Assembly (NCBI GenBank): GCA_003259005.1
Contig: QLII01000001.1
Coordinates: 1,674,001 to 1,738,000 of the forward strand
DNA length: 64,000 nt
Direction: 5' to 3'
Source of the DNA: Spirosoma telluris
GTDB lineage: Bacteria; Bacteroidota; Bacteroidia; Cytophagales; Spirosomataceae
Positions 19,000 to 29,392 of the stretch are shown in pieces (the first letter of the stretch is position 1; the number at the start of each line of letters is the position of its first letter). The notes below the pieces were generated by a model. The model had not been told where the DNA came from. It saw only the letters and a program-made list of their open reading frames with translations, and ran no database searches. The translations under genes were made by a program, and so were the position numbers.

Positions 19000-20233
19000 T
19001 ATCCTTCAATCGCATCCAGAATCACCGCACAGGCTTCCCGAATCTGCTCTTCTGTAATTATCAAGGGGGGAGCAATCCGCATCGAATTGTTGCAGAATAG
19101 AAACCAATCGGTGATGACGCCCGGACTGGAGGGTCCCGGACTGGAGGGACCAAATTCAATAGCCCGGTCAATGACAGGCTTCAATACCTCGAACGAGTCA
19201 AATTCAACCGCAAGCATCAGCCCTTTGCCACGCACCTCCCGAATGGCAGGGTGTTTTAGTAAATGCCTGAACAACTGCCCTTTGGCTTCGGCCTGCTCAT
19301 GTAATTTCTGTTCCTGAATTACCTGAAGCGTAGCCAACGAGGACGCGCATGAGACTGGGTGTCCGCCAAACGTAGTGATGTGTCCGAGAATCGGGTTGTT
19401 TTTGAACACACTCATTATCTCCGCCGAGCTAATAAACGCGCCAATGGGCATCCCCCTCCCATCCCTTTGGCGCACAGCAGGACATCGGGTACCACCGAAA
19501 CACCGGACCGTTCAAAGCCTTCAAATGCCCAGAAGGTGCCGGTTCGGCCAAAGCCCGTTTGAATTTCGTCAAAAATCAGCAATGCACCCACATCGGTACA
19601 ACGTTGCCGAACGGCGTGTAAATAATCGGCACTAGGCACACGAACGCCCGCTTCACCTGCCACCACTTCGATGATAACAGCGGCTGTACGCGAAGTGATT
19701 TGTTCAATATCAGTCGAGTTTCCGTGCCGAATGTGCCGAATATCAGGGAGGAGCGGTCGGTAGTTCTGTTTGAAATTCTCGTCGCCCGAGAGCGAGAGCG
19801 CTCCCTGCGTAGAGCCGTGGTAAGCGTTAAAGCAACTGATAAATTCAGATCGGCCTGTATAACGTTTTGCCAGTTTCATGGCGCCTTCTACCGCTTCGGT
19901 GCCCGAGTTGGTGAAATAGACATTATCTAATCCCGCTGGTAGCGTTTGTACCAGTGCGTGAGCCAGTTGCGTCTGGGGCGTCTGGATGTATTCGCCATAC
20001 ACCATCAGGTGAAGGTACTTATCCAGCTGGTTCTGAATAGCCTCCAGTACATGGGGGTGCCGATGCCCGACATTGCTCACGCCAATGCCTGAAATCAGAT
20101 CCATATAGGGCTTCTGATCACCCTGTCTGAAAAGATAAATGCCTTCGGCTCGTTCAATTTCCAACCCTAAAGGGAAATCAGAGGTCTGGGCTATATGTTG
20201 AAAAAATAATTGCCGGTGTGTAACCGTTTGCAT
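18999..20233 (-). CDS. Class III PLP-dependent aminotransferase (one frameshift)
   Basis: The restored protein has about 412 residues. N-terminal region YMDLISGIGVSNVGHRHP, PLP-site TNSGTEAVEGAMKLAKR, Asp in IFDEIQTGFGRTG, and the Lys that binds PLP in LLCAKGMGGG. The frame is lost at the C5 run 19452-19456 (G5 on the coding strand); adding one G restores KGMGGGMPIGAFI. The family includes ornithine, acetylornithine and 4-aminobutyrate aminotransferases; the substrate is not clear. Near the C terminus a 15-base tandem duplication inserts the residues PSSPG twice before VITDWFLF. Confidence 0.88.
19120..19149. repeat. Two-copy 15-base tandem repeat inside aminotransferase gene
   Basis: CCCGGACTGGAGGGT (19120-19134) is followed by CCCGGACTGGAGGGA (19135-19149). 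On the coding strand it encodes a repeated PSSPG between IEFG and VITDW. It keeps the frame. Confidence 0.85.
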
Positions 20234-20278
20234 AATAAATCTATCAATATTGCCTTTCAGATTCTAACACCTTCAACC

Positions 20279-21511
20279 ATGAAAACAGTTCTTCTTTTCC
20301 TATTGCTTTACCCAGTCCTTTTGCGGGCGCAGGTTTTCAAAATTTCACCAGAAGATACGTATCGAAAACATTCATATATCCTCATGCGTGATGGCTCCCT
20401 GGTTCGAGGTCAGATACTGCGACAGGATAGTACCGTGATTTCCATTCGAAAGGGCAACGGCGACATGACGTTTGTAGAAGCCGATCAGATCATCCGAATT
20501 TCGCCAAATCGTCCGGATGATGTTATACGAACCGAGAGCTACGGGGCTGCTTCTACCCTATATACGGTGTTTGTTTTTAAGGATGGTACCCAGGTAGAGG
20601 GAAGCTATGTTCGGCGTGATAATACGATGATTACCGTCCGAAAGCGAAATGGGCAACTGACCTATTTTGAACCCGAATTACTCGCCAGAGTAGATACAAT
20701 TCGGGCTGGGGACACCTCCGCTAATGGAGTTATTGCTGGTGATCGGGTATTTGCCAATCGATTTTCTCCCTGGTTGTTAACCGGACAAACAGCCTTTGCT
20801 CCTGAGAAAGGGGTATTCTATTATCGCAATACGTTAGGCCTATTGAATGAATTTGATTACGGAATCACACGAAACTGGAGTATAGGCGCTAGCGCAGCCA
20901 TTCCAATCCCATATGTAACGCTAACCGACTTTTATGCATTTAATGGGTTTCTACCAACTAATTCACGCCTGTTTATGAAGTTGAGCGTGCCCTTGGGTAG
21001 TCAGTTCAGACTGGCCCTGAATGTGGCATACCAGGATAAATTTTACACTAACTCTATTTACTCCAACAATAGTCTTAACCGGGGTGCCCTGACCTATCAG
21101 GCATTGGCTGCTATTGGTACCAGTCAACGAAACGTAACGATTGGCTTCGGATTGACAGATCGGGGAAAACAACGCTATTATCAATATGTGTCACCCTATA
21201 TGTCGTCAGTACCAGTTGATGTCGCTATTCCTAATCAGTCGTTTCTGACGCTAGGGCTAATGCAAAAAGTATCATCCACCTTATCAATCATTAGTGATAA
21301 CCGAATTAACCTGGGAGATCGTCAGCTAGCCTATTTGGACAATCTCGAACGGGCTTCCCTATCGTTTGCTCTCCGGCTCGACCGCCGTCGTCATGCCTTC
21401 GATCTAGGTGTGTATAGTCTGGTGTACAGGGATACAAATAAATGGTATGATGGCCGCCAGGTACGAATTTTGGGCTATCTGGGTTATAATTTGATTATTG
21501 GCAAACCGTAA
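20279..21511 (+). CDS. Outer-membrane barrel protein with two LSm/SH3-like N-terminal repeats
   Basis: The start is ATG 20279, which opens a signal peptide ending at LLRAQ; frames further upstream overlap the divergent aminotransferase. 410 residues. Two tandem copies of a small beta module lie near residues 30-75 and 90-135: LMRDGSLVRGQILRQDST and VFKDGTQVEGSYVRRDNT. The rest has the alternating pattern of a beta-barrel and ends LGYNLIIGKP. It is paralogous to the next gene, 3 bases downstream. The family is common in Bacteroidota but unnamed as far as I can tell. Confidence 0.7.
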   Translation: MKTVLLFLLLYPVLLRAQVFKISPEDTYRKHSYILMRDGSLVRGQILRQDSTVISIRKGNGDMTFVEADQIIRISPNRPDDVIRTESYGAASTLYTVFVFKDGTQVEGSYVRRDNTMITVRKRNGQLTYFEPELLARVDTIRAGDTSANGVIAGDRVFANRFSPWLLTGQTAFAPEKGVFYYRNTLGLLNEFDYGITRNWSIGASAAIPIPYVTLTDFYAFNGFLPTNSRLFMKLSVPLGSQFRLALNVAYQDKFYTNSIYSNNSLNRGALTYQALAAIGTSQRNVTIGFGLTDRGKQRYYQYVSPYMSSVPVDVAIPNQSFLTLGLMQKVSSTLSIISDNRINLGDRQLAYLDNLERASLSFALRLDRRRHAFDLGVYSLVYRDTNKWYDGRQVRILGYLGYNLIIGKP

Positions 21512-21514
21512 CGA

Positions 21515-22422
21515 ATGAAACACCTTTCGCTGATTCTCTTAATGCTGCTGCCCCTGTCGGCCGTAGCACAGGACGATTATTACCAGAAGAAAAGCACGCC
21601 CAGCCCTGTTAAGCGCCCTTATACGATTCTGCTGAAAGATGGCACTCAACTACGGGGTGAGTTACTACGACAGGACAGTACCGAGGCTATCATCCGAACA
21701 AGGAACCTGGGAGAGGTTCGACTGAAATCGGACCAGATTGTCAGCATAGAACAGGTGGGAGCTCAGGTGGATGACGATGGGTTTCCAAACCTGTTTTCGC
21801 AGACGATGCGGATAGCTCCAACAGCATTCTCAGCGGAGAAAAATAAACTCTATTTTCGAAATTACCTGCTGTATTTCAGTCAGTTTGAATACGGGATCAC
21901 CGATAACTGGAGCGTTGGTACTACCTTTTTTACATTTTTACCAACGGCTATTTTTAGCCTGTCAACCAAAGTGTCGCTCCCGGTTAGTCAACGAGTTCGG
22001 CTGGGTATCAATGCGCAGTATATGGGTGTCCAGTCAACGGGCTTACTCTATACTAATGGAAACAGCGGTTTGGAAGGGATCGGCTACGTACAGGGAATGG
22101 TCACAACGGGTGATCGGCAAAATAACACAACCTACGGACTGGGCTGGAGTGTATCGAATGGAGAGTTATCCAGAAATGTTGTAGGGTCTTTTGGGCTGGT
22201 TCGGAAAGTCAGTCCAAAACTCTCGTTTATCAGCGAAAATTTTGTGCTGTTTGGTCGTGGAAGCCTGGATTTTGTCGGCGTCTTATCGGCAGGTATCCGC
22301 TTCGACCGTCGCCGTCATGCGTTCGATCTGGCGGCTTATATCCCACTGGTCATAGGTCGGGGCATTTCTACCCCGTCACCTTTATTCCGTATGCCAGCTA
22401 CCATATCAGAATCGGGAAATGA
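21515..22422 (+). CDS. Paralogous outer-membrane barrel protein with one LSm/SH3-like repeat (one frameshift)
   Basis: Signal peptide ending at AVAQD. One N-terminal module (LLKDGTQLRGELLRQDST), then a barrel strongly similar to that of the preceding gene (YGITDNWSVGT, FGLVRKVSPKLSFISEN, RFDRRRHAFDLAAY). The frame is lost at the G4 run 22359-22362. One extra G gives GHFYPVTFIPYASY and the end YHIRIGK at 22422, matching the neighbour's IIGK end. Without it, the frame runs on to 22465 with unrelated residues. Co-transcribed with 20279-21511. Confidence 0.7.
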
Positions 22423-22589
22423 TCCGTTCATTTCGATTTGCTTACGGACGTGGCACGGTTTCTGATTAGGTGACATCAGCAGGTGAAACGTGTTTATAGA
22501 CACGATTGACATGCCATTCGTGTGATAATTGAAGTCGATACATCAATTTCCGCTAATTTCGCCGTTATTGTGAGACAACCCATTCCTAC

Positions 22590-22715
22590 ATGCCTGAGAC
22601 CCCTACCGATTTACCACCGTTTGTTCGTTCGTGGCCACAACTCTATGCTATCGTAATGGGTAGTTTAGTTGCCGAAATCTTTCTGTTCTATGTGTTAATG
22701 CGCTGGTTATCATGA
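22590..22715 (+). CDS. 41-residue membrane protein, probable partner of the symporter
   Basis: ATG 22590 to TGA 22713-22715. The N terminus is soluble (MPETPTDLPPFVRSW), then one helix (about residues 18-38) ends MRWLS. Its stop overlaps the ATG of the symporter gene (ATGA), which implies translational coupling. Small one- or two-helix proteins next to sodium/solute symporters are known in several SSS systems; this resemblance is by position and size, not by sequence family. Confidence 0.65.
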   Translation: MPETPTDLPPFVRSWPQLYAIVMGSLVAEIFLFYVLMRWLS

Positions 22716-24392
22716 GTATTCTTGATTGGAGCGTATTAACACTGACGTTACTGGGCATTATCGTCTATGGTATTGTCCGGAGCCGGGGAAGCCGCAGTAT
22801 GGACGATTACCTGCTGGCGGGTCATTCCTTGCCCTGGTATCATGTAGGCCTGTCGGTGATGGCGACCCAGGCGAGTGCGATTACGTTTTTGTCAGCACCG
22901 GGCCAGGGCTTTGCCGACGGTATGCGATTCGTGCAGTTTTACTTCGGCTTGCCCCTGGCGATGGTCGTTTTGGCCGTGACTTTTGTGCCAATTTTTCACA
23001 AGCTAAAAATCTTTACGGCCTATGAATTCCTCGAAGACCGTTTCGACATTCGCGTCAGAACACTGACCGCCAGTTTGTTTCTGCTCCAGCGGGGACTGTC
23101 TACGGGTCTATCGATTTATGCACCCGCTATTATTCTCTCGACCATTTTGGGGTGGAACATTTACTGGACGAACCTGCTCATGGGCGGCATGGTGCTCCTA
23201 TACACCGTTACGGGTGGCACAAAAGCGATATCCTATACGCACCTGCAACAAATGGCAATTGTCACCTTTGCCATGGGGCTGGCGGGATACCTAACCGTTA
23301 AATTACTGCCTGAAGGCGTGGGTTTTGTGGATGCCCTTCACGTAGCGGGTAAAGCCGGACGAATGAACCTCATTGACTTAAAATTCGACCCCAACAGCCG
23401 TTATAATCTTTGGTCGGGGTTGATTGGAGGATTCTTTTTGCAATTATCGTACTTCGGTACCGATCAGTCACAGGTAGGACGCTATCTAACTGGCGAAACC
23501 ATTGGGCAGAGTCGCCTGGGCTTGCTGATGAATGGGCTATTGAAAGTACCGATGCAGTTTTTGATTCTGCTGGTAGGTGTTTGGTGTTTGTGTTTTACCA
23601 GTTCAATCCATCCCCCACGTTTTTCAATAAGCGTGAGACGGAGTTGCTTAAAAAGAGTCCATACGCCAGTGCGTACCAACTCGCCGAAATCAAGCACCAA
23701 AACCTGACCACCCAGCGGCAACGAGCTGTAATAGACATGCAGGTTGCCTTAAAGGCAGACAATGAGGCTGGTCAGGATGCTGCTGCCAGCATTCTTCGCG
23801 AAACGGACGAAGCCCTGAAAGGGGTTAAAGCCGACGTTGCTGATCTGATTAAGAAAAACAATCCCGCTGCCGACACCAATGATGTCAATTACGTGTTTCT
23901 GCGCTTCGTGCTCGATTACCTGCCGCACGGCCTAATTGGTCTCCTCATCGCCGTTATCTTCAGCGCGTCGATGGGGTCGATTGCGTCGGCCTATAACTCA
24001 CTGGCCTCTACCACCGTCGTTGATGTGTATAAGCGACTCGTTAAGAAAGAAGCGAGTGATGACCACTACTTACAGGCATCGCGCTGGTCAACAATCGGTT
24101 GGGGTGTTTTCTGCATTGGCGTGGCGATGTTTGCCAACCAACTGGGCAGTATGATTGAGGCTGTCAATATTCTGGGCTCGCTCTTTTACGGGTTATTCTG
24201 GGCGTATTTGTGGTGGCTTTCTACGTCAAATCAATCGGCGGAAAGGCTACGTTTATGGCTACGATCATTTCCGAACTGCTGGTCATTGTGAGCTGGTATC
24301 TGGACCTGACCGCTTTCCTTTGGCTGAACGCTATTGGGTGTCTATTAGTGGTAGGTATCGCCTGGGTGTTGCAGCGAACGATTTATCGCTAA
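22712..24392 (+). CDS. Sodium/solute symporter, SSS family (two frameshifts)
   Basis: The restored protein has about 560 residues with the SSS core: YLLAGHSLPWYHVGLSVMA, SAITFLSAPGQGF, TGGTKAISYTH, and FGTDQSQVGRYL. One T is missing at 23580-23582 (restores VGVLVFVFYQF) and one G at 24190-24192 (restores YGVILGVFVVAFY). Between two helices it carries a charged insertion of about 100 residues (from FFNKRETELLKK to KKNNPAADTND), probably helical and extra-membrane. The late helices have SMGSIASAYNSLASTTVVD. The substrate cannot be read; the insertion type is seen in other Bacteroidota SSS proteins. Confidence 0.88.
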
Positions 24393-24451
24393 GGGAAGCG
24401 CGGTATATGTCTAAATGGTCAATATTGATTATATCGGAAGGAATTGCCGTA

Positions 24452-24850
24452 TTAGGCCGTTTTTAGGATATATTCTGCTCGGATATGCAGTTTATCGTGC
24501 AGCCGTTTTGCTAAGTCCATATTAACTTTCCGTTTTCCCGTCAACACTTCAGAAAGCCTTGTTTCAGTAATTCCCAATACTTTTGCCGTATCGCGCTGTT
24601 TAAGGTTTTCCTGAAACATCCTCAATCGAATCATTTCTGGTAATGTTGCTGGTTCAACCGGCATTGGGTAGTGCTCCTCTTCATACCGTTCAACAAGTAG
24701 GGAAAGGCGTTGCAATTCCGCCAAATCTGGTTCTGTTAGATTTGACGATCCCTTGGCTAAGTAGGTTTCAATAACCTCCATAGCCTCTGAATACTCATTT
24801 TGCGTTTCTACAGTAAGTATCATAGACGTCGATTTGCTATAGTATTCCAT
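24452..24850 (-). CDS. higA: HigA-type antitoxin (XRE-family helix-turn-helix)
   Basis: 132 residues; the start may instead be the Met at residue 10. The C-terminal helix-turn-helix includes LKQRDTAKVLGITETRLSEVLTGKRK, split over residues about 85-110, typical of HigA. The N-terminal part (AMEVIETYLAKGS) is the helical toxin-binding region. It directly abuts the toxin gene at 24851, toxin first, the usual HigBA order. It should neutralise the toxin and repress the pair. Confidence 0.88.
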   Translation of the reverse strand: MEYYSKSTSMILTVETQNEYSEAMEVIETYLAKGSSNLTEPDLAELQRLSLLVERYEEEHYPMPVEPATLPEMIRLRMFQENLKQRDTAKVLGITETRLSEVLTGKRKVNMDLAKRLHDKLHIRAEYILKTA

Positions 24851-25144
24851 CTAAGCAGATGAAGCATCAATTTTATCGTATTCAGCGTGTGTACCGATAA
24901 ACCGAATAAATACAGTTCGTACGGGAAAAATAATCCGGGCAATCAGGCGGTACTGATTGCCTTTTATATTGAATACGTAATTATCATTCCCAACATAATC
25001 AACTGAGTTAAACGTATTCTTCACATCAGCGAGATTGCTGCAATCAGCCGCTTTTGTTTTCAAATACCACTCGTTCAATGCTTCCGTTGCCTGCGATTTT
25101 ATCAATGCATACTCATGTATGGCCTTACGGCTTACAATGACCAT
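24851..25144 (-). CDS. higB: HigB-type toxin (RelE-fold mRNA interferase)
   Basis: 97 residues. VSRKAIHEYALIKSQATEALNEW and the core NNYVFNIKGNQYRLIARI type sequence (here NDNYVFNIKGNQYRLI), then FIRFIGTHAEYDKID, match the HigB family, which cuts mRNA at the ribosome. The HAEYDKI end is characteristic. The AT-rich gap upstream (25145-25415) likely holds the shared promoter and the operator for HigA. Confidence 0.9.
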   Translation of the reverse strand: MVIVSRKAIHEYALIKSQATEALNEWYLKTKAADCSNLADVKNTFNSVDYVGNDNYVFNIKGNQYRLIARIIFPVRTVFIRFIGTHAEYDKIDASSA

Positions 25145-25415
25145 ATTGGCATAAACTGTGACTTTATTTCATAATAATGCCGTCTCGTAGCAATATTAGA
25201 ATTCACAAGTGTAAAAGAGAGGAATAATTTACACATTTCAAAATTTATTTTCGCAATTGATAATTTATCTAACTACTATTCCCGATTACAATAGTTATAC
25301 ATATGGTACTCAAATTAGATTCTACTTAATCATCCTGCGGTTATCTTATGATGTAATGCTTTTAGTTTAAATAAACGATTACGTTGTACTTTTGCGCTAC
25401 TTATCTCGTAGCAAT

Positions 25416-27526
25416 ATGCTCAAACGTTTCCTGCTTTTCGCCCTGATTCCCAGTTGTCTTTCCCCCACAATCCTTTTCGCCCAAACCCTAACATCCCCGT
25501 CTCTGGACGACACGCTTCAATTGAACGAAGTTGTTGTACGGGGATATGCCACCAATCGACGACTGTTGGAAACGCCAGCGTCGGTGGGGTTACTCACACG
25601 CCGGGATTTGAACCAGCGTTTTGGAACCCCTACGCTCGTTCCTGCTCTCAACACACTACCAGGCGTTCGGGCCGATGAGCGCTCGCCGGGCAGTTACCGA
25701 CTGGCTATTCGGGGGAGTGCTATTCGGTCGCCATTTGGGGTGCGAAATATCAAAACCTATTGGAACGAAATGCCCCTCACCGATGCAGGAGGCAATACAA
25801 ACTTAAATGCGCTGGACGTTCGGGCATTGGGGCGTATTGAGGTGATTAAAGGTCCATCGGGAAGTTTGTATGGAGCCGGAACAGGAGGTACCATTCTGTT
25901 TAGCGGACTGGCCGTTCCAGCGGGAAAGAGTAGTGTCGAAATTTCTGCCTTAGGTGGTTCCTATGGGCTATATGGCAATGGTATTGCCTTGCAAACGGGC
26001 AAAAACAACTCAGCCATATCCCTCACTTACAACCACTTACAATCGGATGGTTATCGCGATCAAAGTGCGGTTGTCCGTGATAACCTGAGTTTAATTGGAT
26101 CGTTTAATGTCAGCCCTAAACGGACTATTTCGGTGCTGACGATGTATTCGGATTTACACTATCAAACGCCTGGTGGCCTGACCGAAGCGCAGTTTCTGGC
26201 TAATCCGCTAGCATCGCGACCCGCTACCGCTACCTTGCCCAGTAGTATGGCCCAACAGGCGGGTATTTATCAGAAAGTTGGTTATTTTGGTCTCTCACAT
26301 GAATACCGATGGAGTGACCGTATTCAAAACACAACGGTTATCTACGGCACCACCACCGACTTTGCCAATCCATTCATTACGAACTACGAAAAACGGACCG
26401 ATTTAGGTCTCGGCGGCCGAACGGTTACCCAATTCCGCTTTCCAAACAGCCCCTTGCCTACAGTCGTTACAGTAGGCGCAGAATTATTACGCAATTTTCT
26501 GGTTGATCGAAATTTTGGCAACCGCGCCGGGGTATCGGATACGATTCAGACCGATGAAGAACTGATTTCCCGACAAACAACCGTATTCGCACAGGCTGAA
26601 ACTGAATTACCTGGCCACTTTCGGCTAACGGCAGGTCTAAGCCGAAACGATGTTCGTTACGATTTTACCCGGTTTATGGTACGAAAAGGTGGCTTGCCTA
26701 CAGCCATGATTACCCGCAATTTTACGCCAGTCTGGTTGCCACGAGTAGCCCTTCTGCGCACGTTTGGCCCGAATTTATCGGCTTTCGTGAGCATCAGTAC
26801 GGGCTATTCGGCTCCGTCGAGTCAGGAGGTCCACCCATCGGCGGGCGGATTCAGCACGACGCTCAATGCCGAACGCGGTACCAGTTATGAAGTAGGCCTG
26901 CGAGGCACTGTCTTCAATAATCACCTTCGGTTCGATGTGGCGCTTTATAAACTCCAACTGCGCGAAACCATTGTTCGTCGATCAGATGCTGCCGGGGCGG
27001 ATTATTTTGTCAATGCTGGCCGGACCGATCAGCCGGGTTTAGAAACGCAGCTTGCCTACGACTTTATTCTTCCTTCTGCGTTTTCCAGTCCCTCGGCATT
27101 TTCCTTGCTCCGCCTATGGAATAGCCTGACGCTCATCAATTATCGGTACCGGGATTACCAGCAGGGCACCGTCGATCTTTCGAACAATCGAATTCCGGGG
27201 GTAGCGCCTACGACAAACGTGACGGGTATTGACGCCGAGACCAAATCGGGTTTCTATGCCCATTTGACGTATCAGTTTTTGCTGGAATTTACATTAAATG
27301 ACGCGAACACGGCCTTATCGAACCCGACCCAGTTGCTACAGGCGACCCTCGGTTTTCGCCGAAACCTGGGTCCGCACTGGACACTGGATGTCTATGCCAG
27401 TGGCGATAATCTACTGGATAGAAGTTACTCATTGGGTTACGACCTGAATGCCGTTGGCAACCGGTATTACAACGCTGCACCCACCCGAAACGGCATGGGG
27501 GCATTCGGTTGAGTGTGAAATGGTGA
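25416..27526 (+). CDS. TonB-dependent outer-membrane receptor (C-terminal frameshift)
   Basis: The start is ATG 25416 (MLKRFLLFAL), giving a signal peptide that ends at LFAQ. TonB-box-like region LQLNEVVVRGYA, plug domain (PGVRADERSPGSYRLAIRGS, RIEVIKGPSGSLYGAGTGG), then the barrel. No carboxypeptidase-like extension, so it is of the classic siderophore/metal type rather than SusC. The frame fails at the very end in the G5 run 27497-27501. One extra G changes the tail to MGGIRLSVKW with a stop at 27524-27526, a proper barrel end with a terminal aromatic. Ligand unknown. Confidence 0.9.
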
Positions 27527-27534
27527 TAATAAAG

Positions 27535-27639
27535 AATGTAAAATGGATAATGTAGAATGAATAATGATGAGCGGTAATTACTGAATTATCCCTACCGCTT
27601 AACTTGCCATTATTCATTCTACATTATCCATTTTACATT
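27535..27639. repeat. Perfect 32-base inverted repeat, ATGGATAATG family
   Basis: Arms 27535-27566 and 27608-27639 are exact inverted copies composed of ATGTAAA/ATGGATA/ATGAATA units, around a 41-base spacer. It lies 3' of the receptor gene and 10 bases before the ABC gene. Same unit family as 38382-38470 and 63447-63542. Confidence 0.9.
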
Positions 27640-27648
27640 GTTCATCAA

Positions 27649-28286
27649 TTGCTCACCCTCTCCAACCTCACCAAATCCTACAATGGGCATATTGCCCTGA
27701 CTGTTCCAGAACTCCATCTGCCTCCAGGTATTCATTATTTTCGAGGGGGAATGGCTCTGGGAAAACCACCCTGTTTCGCACAGTAGCGGGGCTGCTACCC
27801 TTTTCAGGAGAGATTTTAGTAGATGAAGCCTACGAAATTAATCGCGACCCGGTAGCCTATCGGATGTGGGTCAACTATGCCGAAGCCGAGCCGCTTTATC
27901 CGTCTTTCCTCACCGCCCGCGATCTTGTTACGTTTGTGAGTAAAGCCAAACAATCGCCCGTTGGGCAGGTCGATGTACTAGCTAAAACGCTGGGCGTAGA
28001 AGCTTTCTGGACAAAACCGACTGGTCAGTTTTCGAGCGGTATGCTCAAGAAGCTATCCCTCCTGCTGGCCCTGCTTGGAACACCCCGCCTGATTCTGCTG
28101 GATGAGCCGTTAACGACCTTAGATGTTGCCACAGCCGAAAATCTGTTTGGTTATATTCGGCAACTCTGTGAAGAACAGGGCGTCTCGTTTCTGCTCACCT
28201 CTCATCAGGACGTTAGCCTAACGGGGCTGCCTATCACCAGCGTTTGGGAGGTGAGTGCGGGCGTTATTACTAAGAGCGATTTATAA
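27649..28286 (+). CDS. ABC transporter ATP-binding protein (one frameshift)
   Basis: No ATG opens the conserved N terminus; the TTG at 27649 (LLTLSNLTKSYNG) is the best start. The Walker A is broken at the G5 run 27745-27749: one extra G restores FRGGNGSGKTTLFRTVAG. Then come an ABC signature-like FSSGMLKKLSLLLAL, Walker B LILLDEPLTTLD, and the H-loop LTSHQD. About 212 residues restored, normal for a small exporter ATPase. The gene for the membrane partner follows after 32 bases. Confidence 0.85.
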
Positions 28287-28318
28287 ATTACCTATCAGTC
28301 AACCAATTAGCTACGCCA

Positions 28319-29392
28319 ATGCTGGCTTTTCTGAATCGGATTTTCGTTGGTCCCTTCTACGCTAAAAACGCGGGTACATTTCTGGTACTCATCCTCCTGG
28401 CCTTTGGTTTTCTAAGTGCTACAGAACACAAGGCGCTGATTACGGCGGCACTGGGTTCGCCATTTTTTCTGGCTATGGTGTTCGTTCTGTGGATCTTATA
28501 TCTGCTTAAAACCATTTCGTTTATCTGGCAGGAATTAACGGCGCCTGAGCATTTGTTTTTGCAAACGTTCTGGCTTGTGCCAACCCCTAAACGCTTGGCC
28601 TTGTGGCTGGCTATACAAATTGGTCTGTTATTCCCCATTATTGCCTATGCAGGCTGGATGGTTCAATTAGGTGTTCACTACCAACAATGGGATTCTCTCA
28701 GTGCGATTGTTCTGGTTATCCTGGTACTTACGGTGACCGGTGCAACTCTGGCAGATTATCGGCTTCGGCACCCTAATCCCGATTCGCTTCGGTTACCACA
28801 TCTAGCCATCCAGCTCCCATATGAACTGTTCTTTCCTGTCTACTGGCTACGCCATGAGCCCCTTTCGCTTATTCTGACCAAAGCCTTCTCAGGCCTGCTG
28901 CTGGCGGGCGTTTGCCGACTTTACCCGACCGACGACTACGACCAGCGGCTCCTGCTCATCGGTTTATTGCTGGCGGTCTTAGGGCATTCGCAGGTAGGCG
29001 GGCAGATCAGCGAATTTGAGAACAAGTATCTGCTTTTCCTGCCCAATCTGCCCTTCTCCTGGTTACAACGATTAGGTCGCTATGCACTTACCTATGGCCT
29101 GATTTGGCTCCCCGAACTCCTGATTTTACTTCGAAACTGCCCGACCGACATTCGGCTGGATTACGTTATCTGGCTCTGGTTAACGGGTTGGGGTGCCCTG
29201 TTACTCATGCACAGTCTTTCGTATGGCCGCAACATAGACCCCGAACGCTGGCTGTCGGGCATACTGGCAACATTTATTGGCGGTCTGTTGGCGATTATGT
29301 TTGGTGTACCTGTGGGGGCGTGGTTGATCGCTGGCTGGCTGGGAGCAGTGGGAGTTTGGTATCGCGTCTCTACTCACTCTTCAACACCTTAG
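28319..29392 (+). CDS. Polytopic membrane protein, probable ABC permease partner
   Basis: 357 residues, strongly hydrophobic, with many transmembrane segments (for example FLVLILLAFGFL, LGSPFFLAMVFVLWILYLL, WLAIQIGLLFPIIAYAGW). It lies directly after an ABC ATPase gene and has no ATPase motif of its own, so it is inferred to be the channel half of that transporter. Substrate unknown. Its last 23 bases overlap the convergent FtsX-type gene. Confidence 0.65.
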   Translation: MLAFLNRIFVGPFYAKNAGTFLVLILLAFGFLSATEHKALITAALGSPFFLAMVFVLWILYLLKTISFIWQELTAPEHLFLQTFWLVPTPKRLALWLAIQIGLLFPIIAYAGWMVQLGVHYQQWDSLSAIVLVILVLTVTGATLADYRLRHPNPDSLRLPHLAIQLPYELFFPVYWLRHEPLSLILTKAFSGLLLAGVCRLYPTDDYDQRLLLIGLLLAVLGHSQVGGQISEFENKYLLFLPNLPFSWLQRLGRYALTYGLIWLPELLILLRNCPTDIRLDYVIWLWLTGWGALLLMHSLSYGRNIDPERWLSGILATFIGGLLAIMFGVPVGAWLIAGWLGAVGVWYRVSTHSSTP

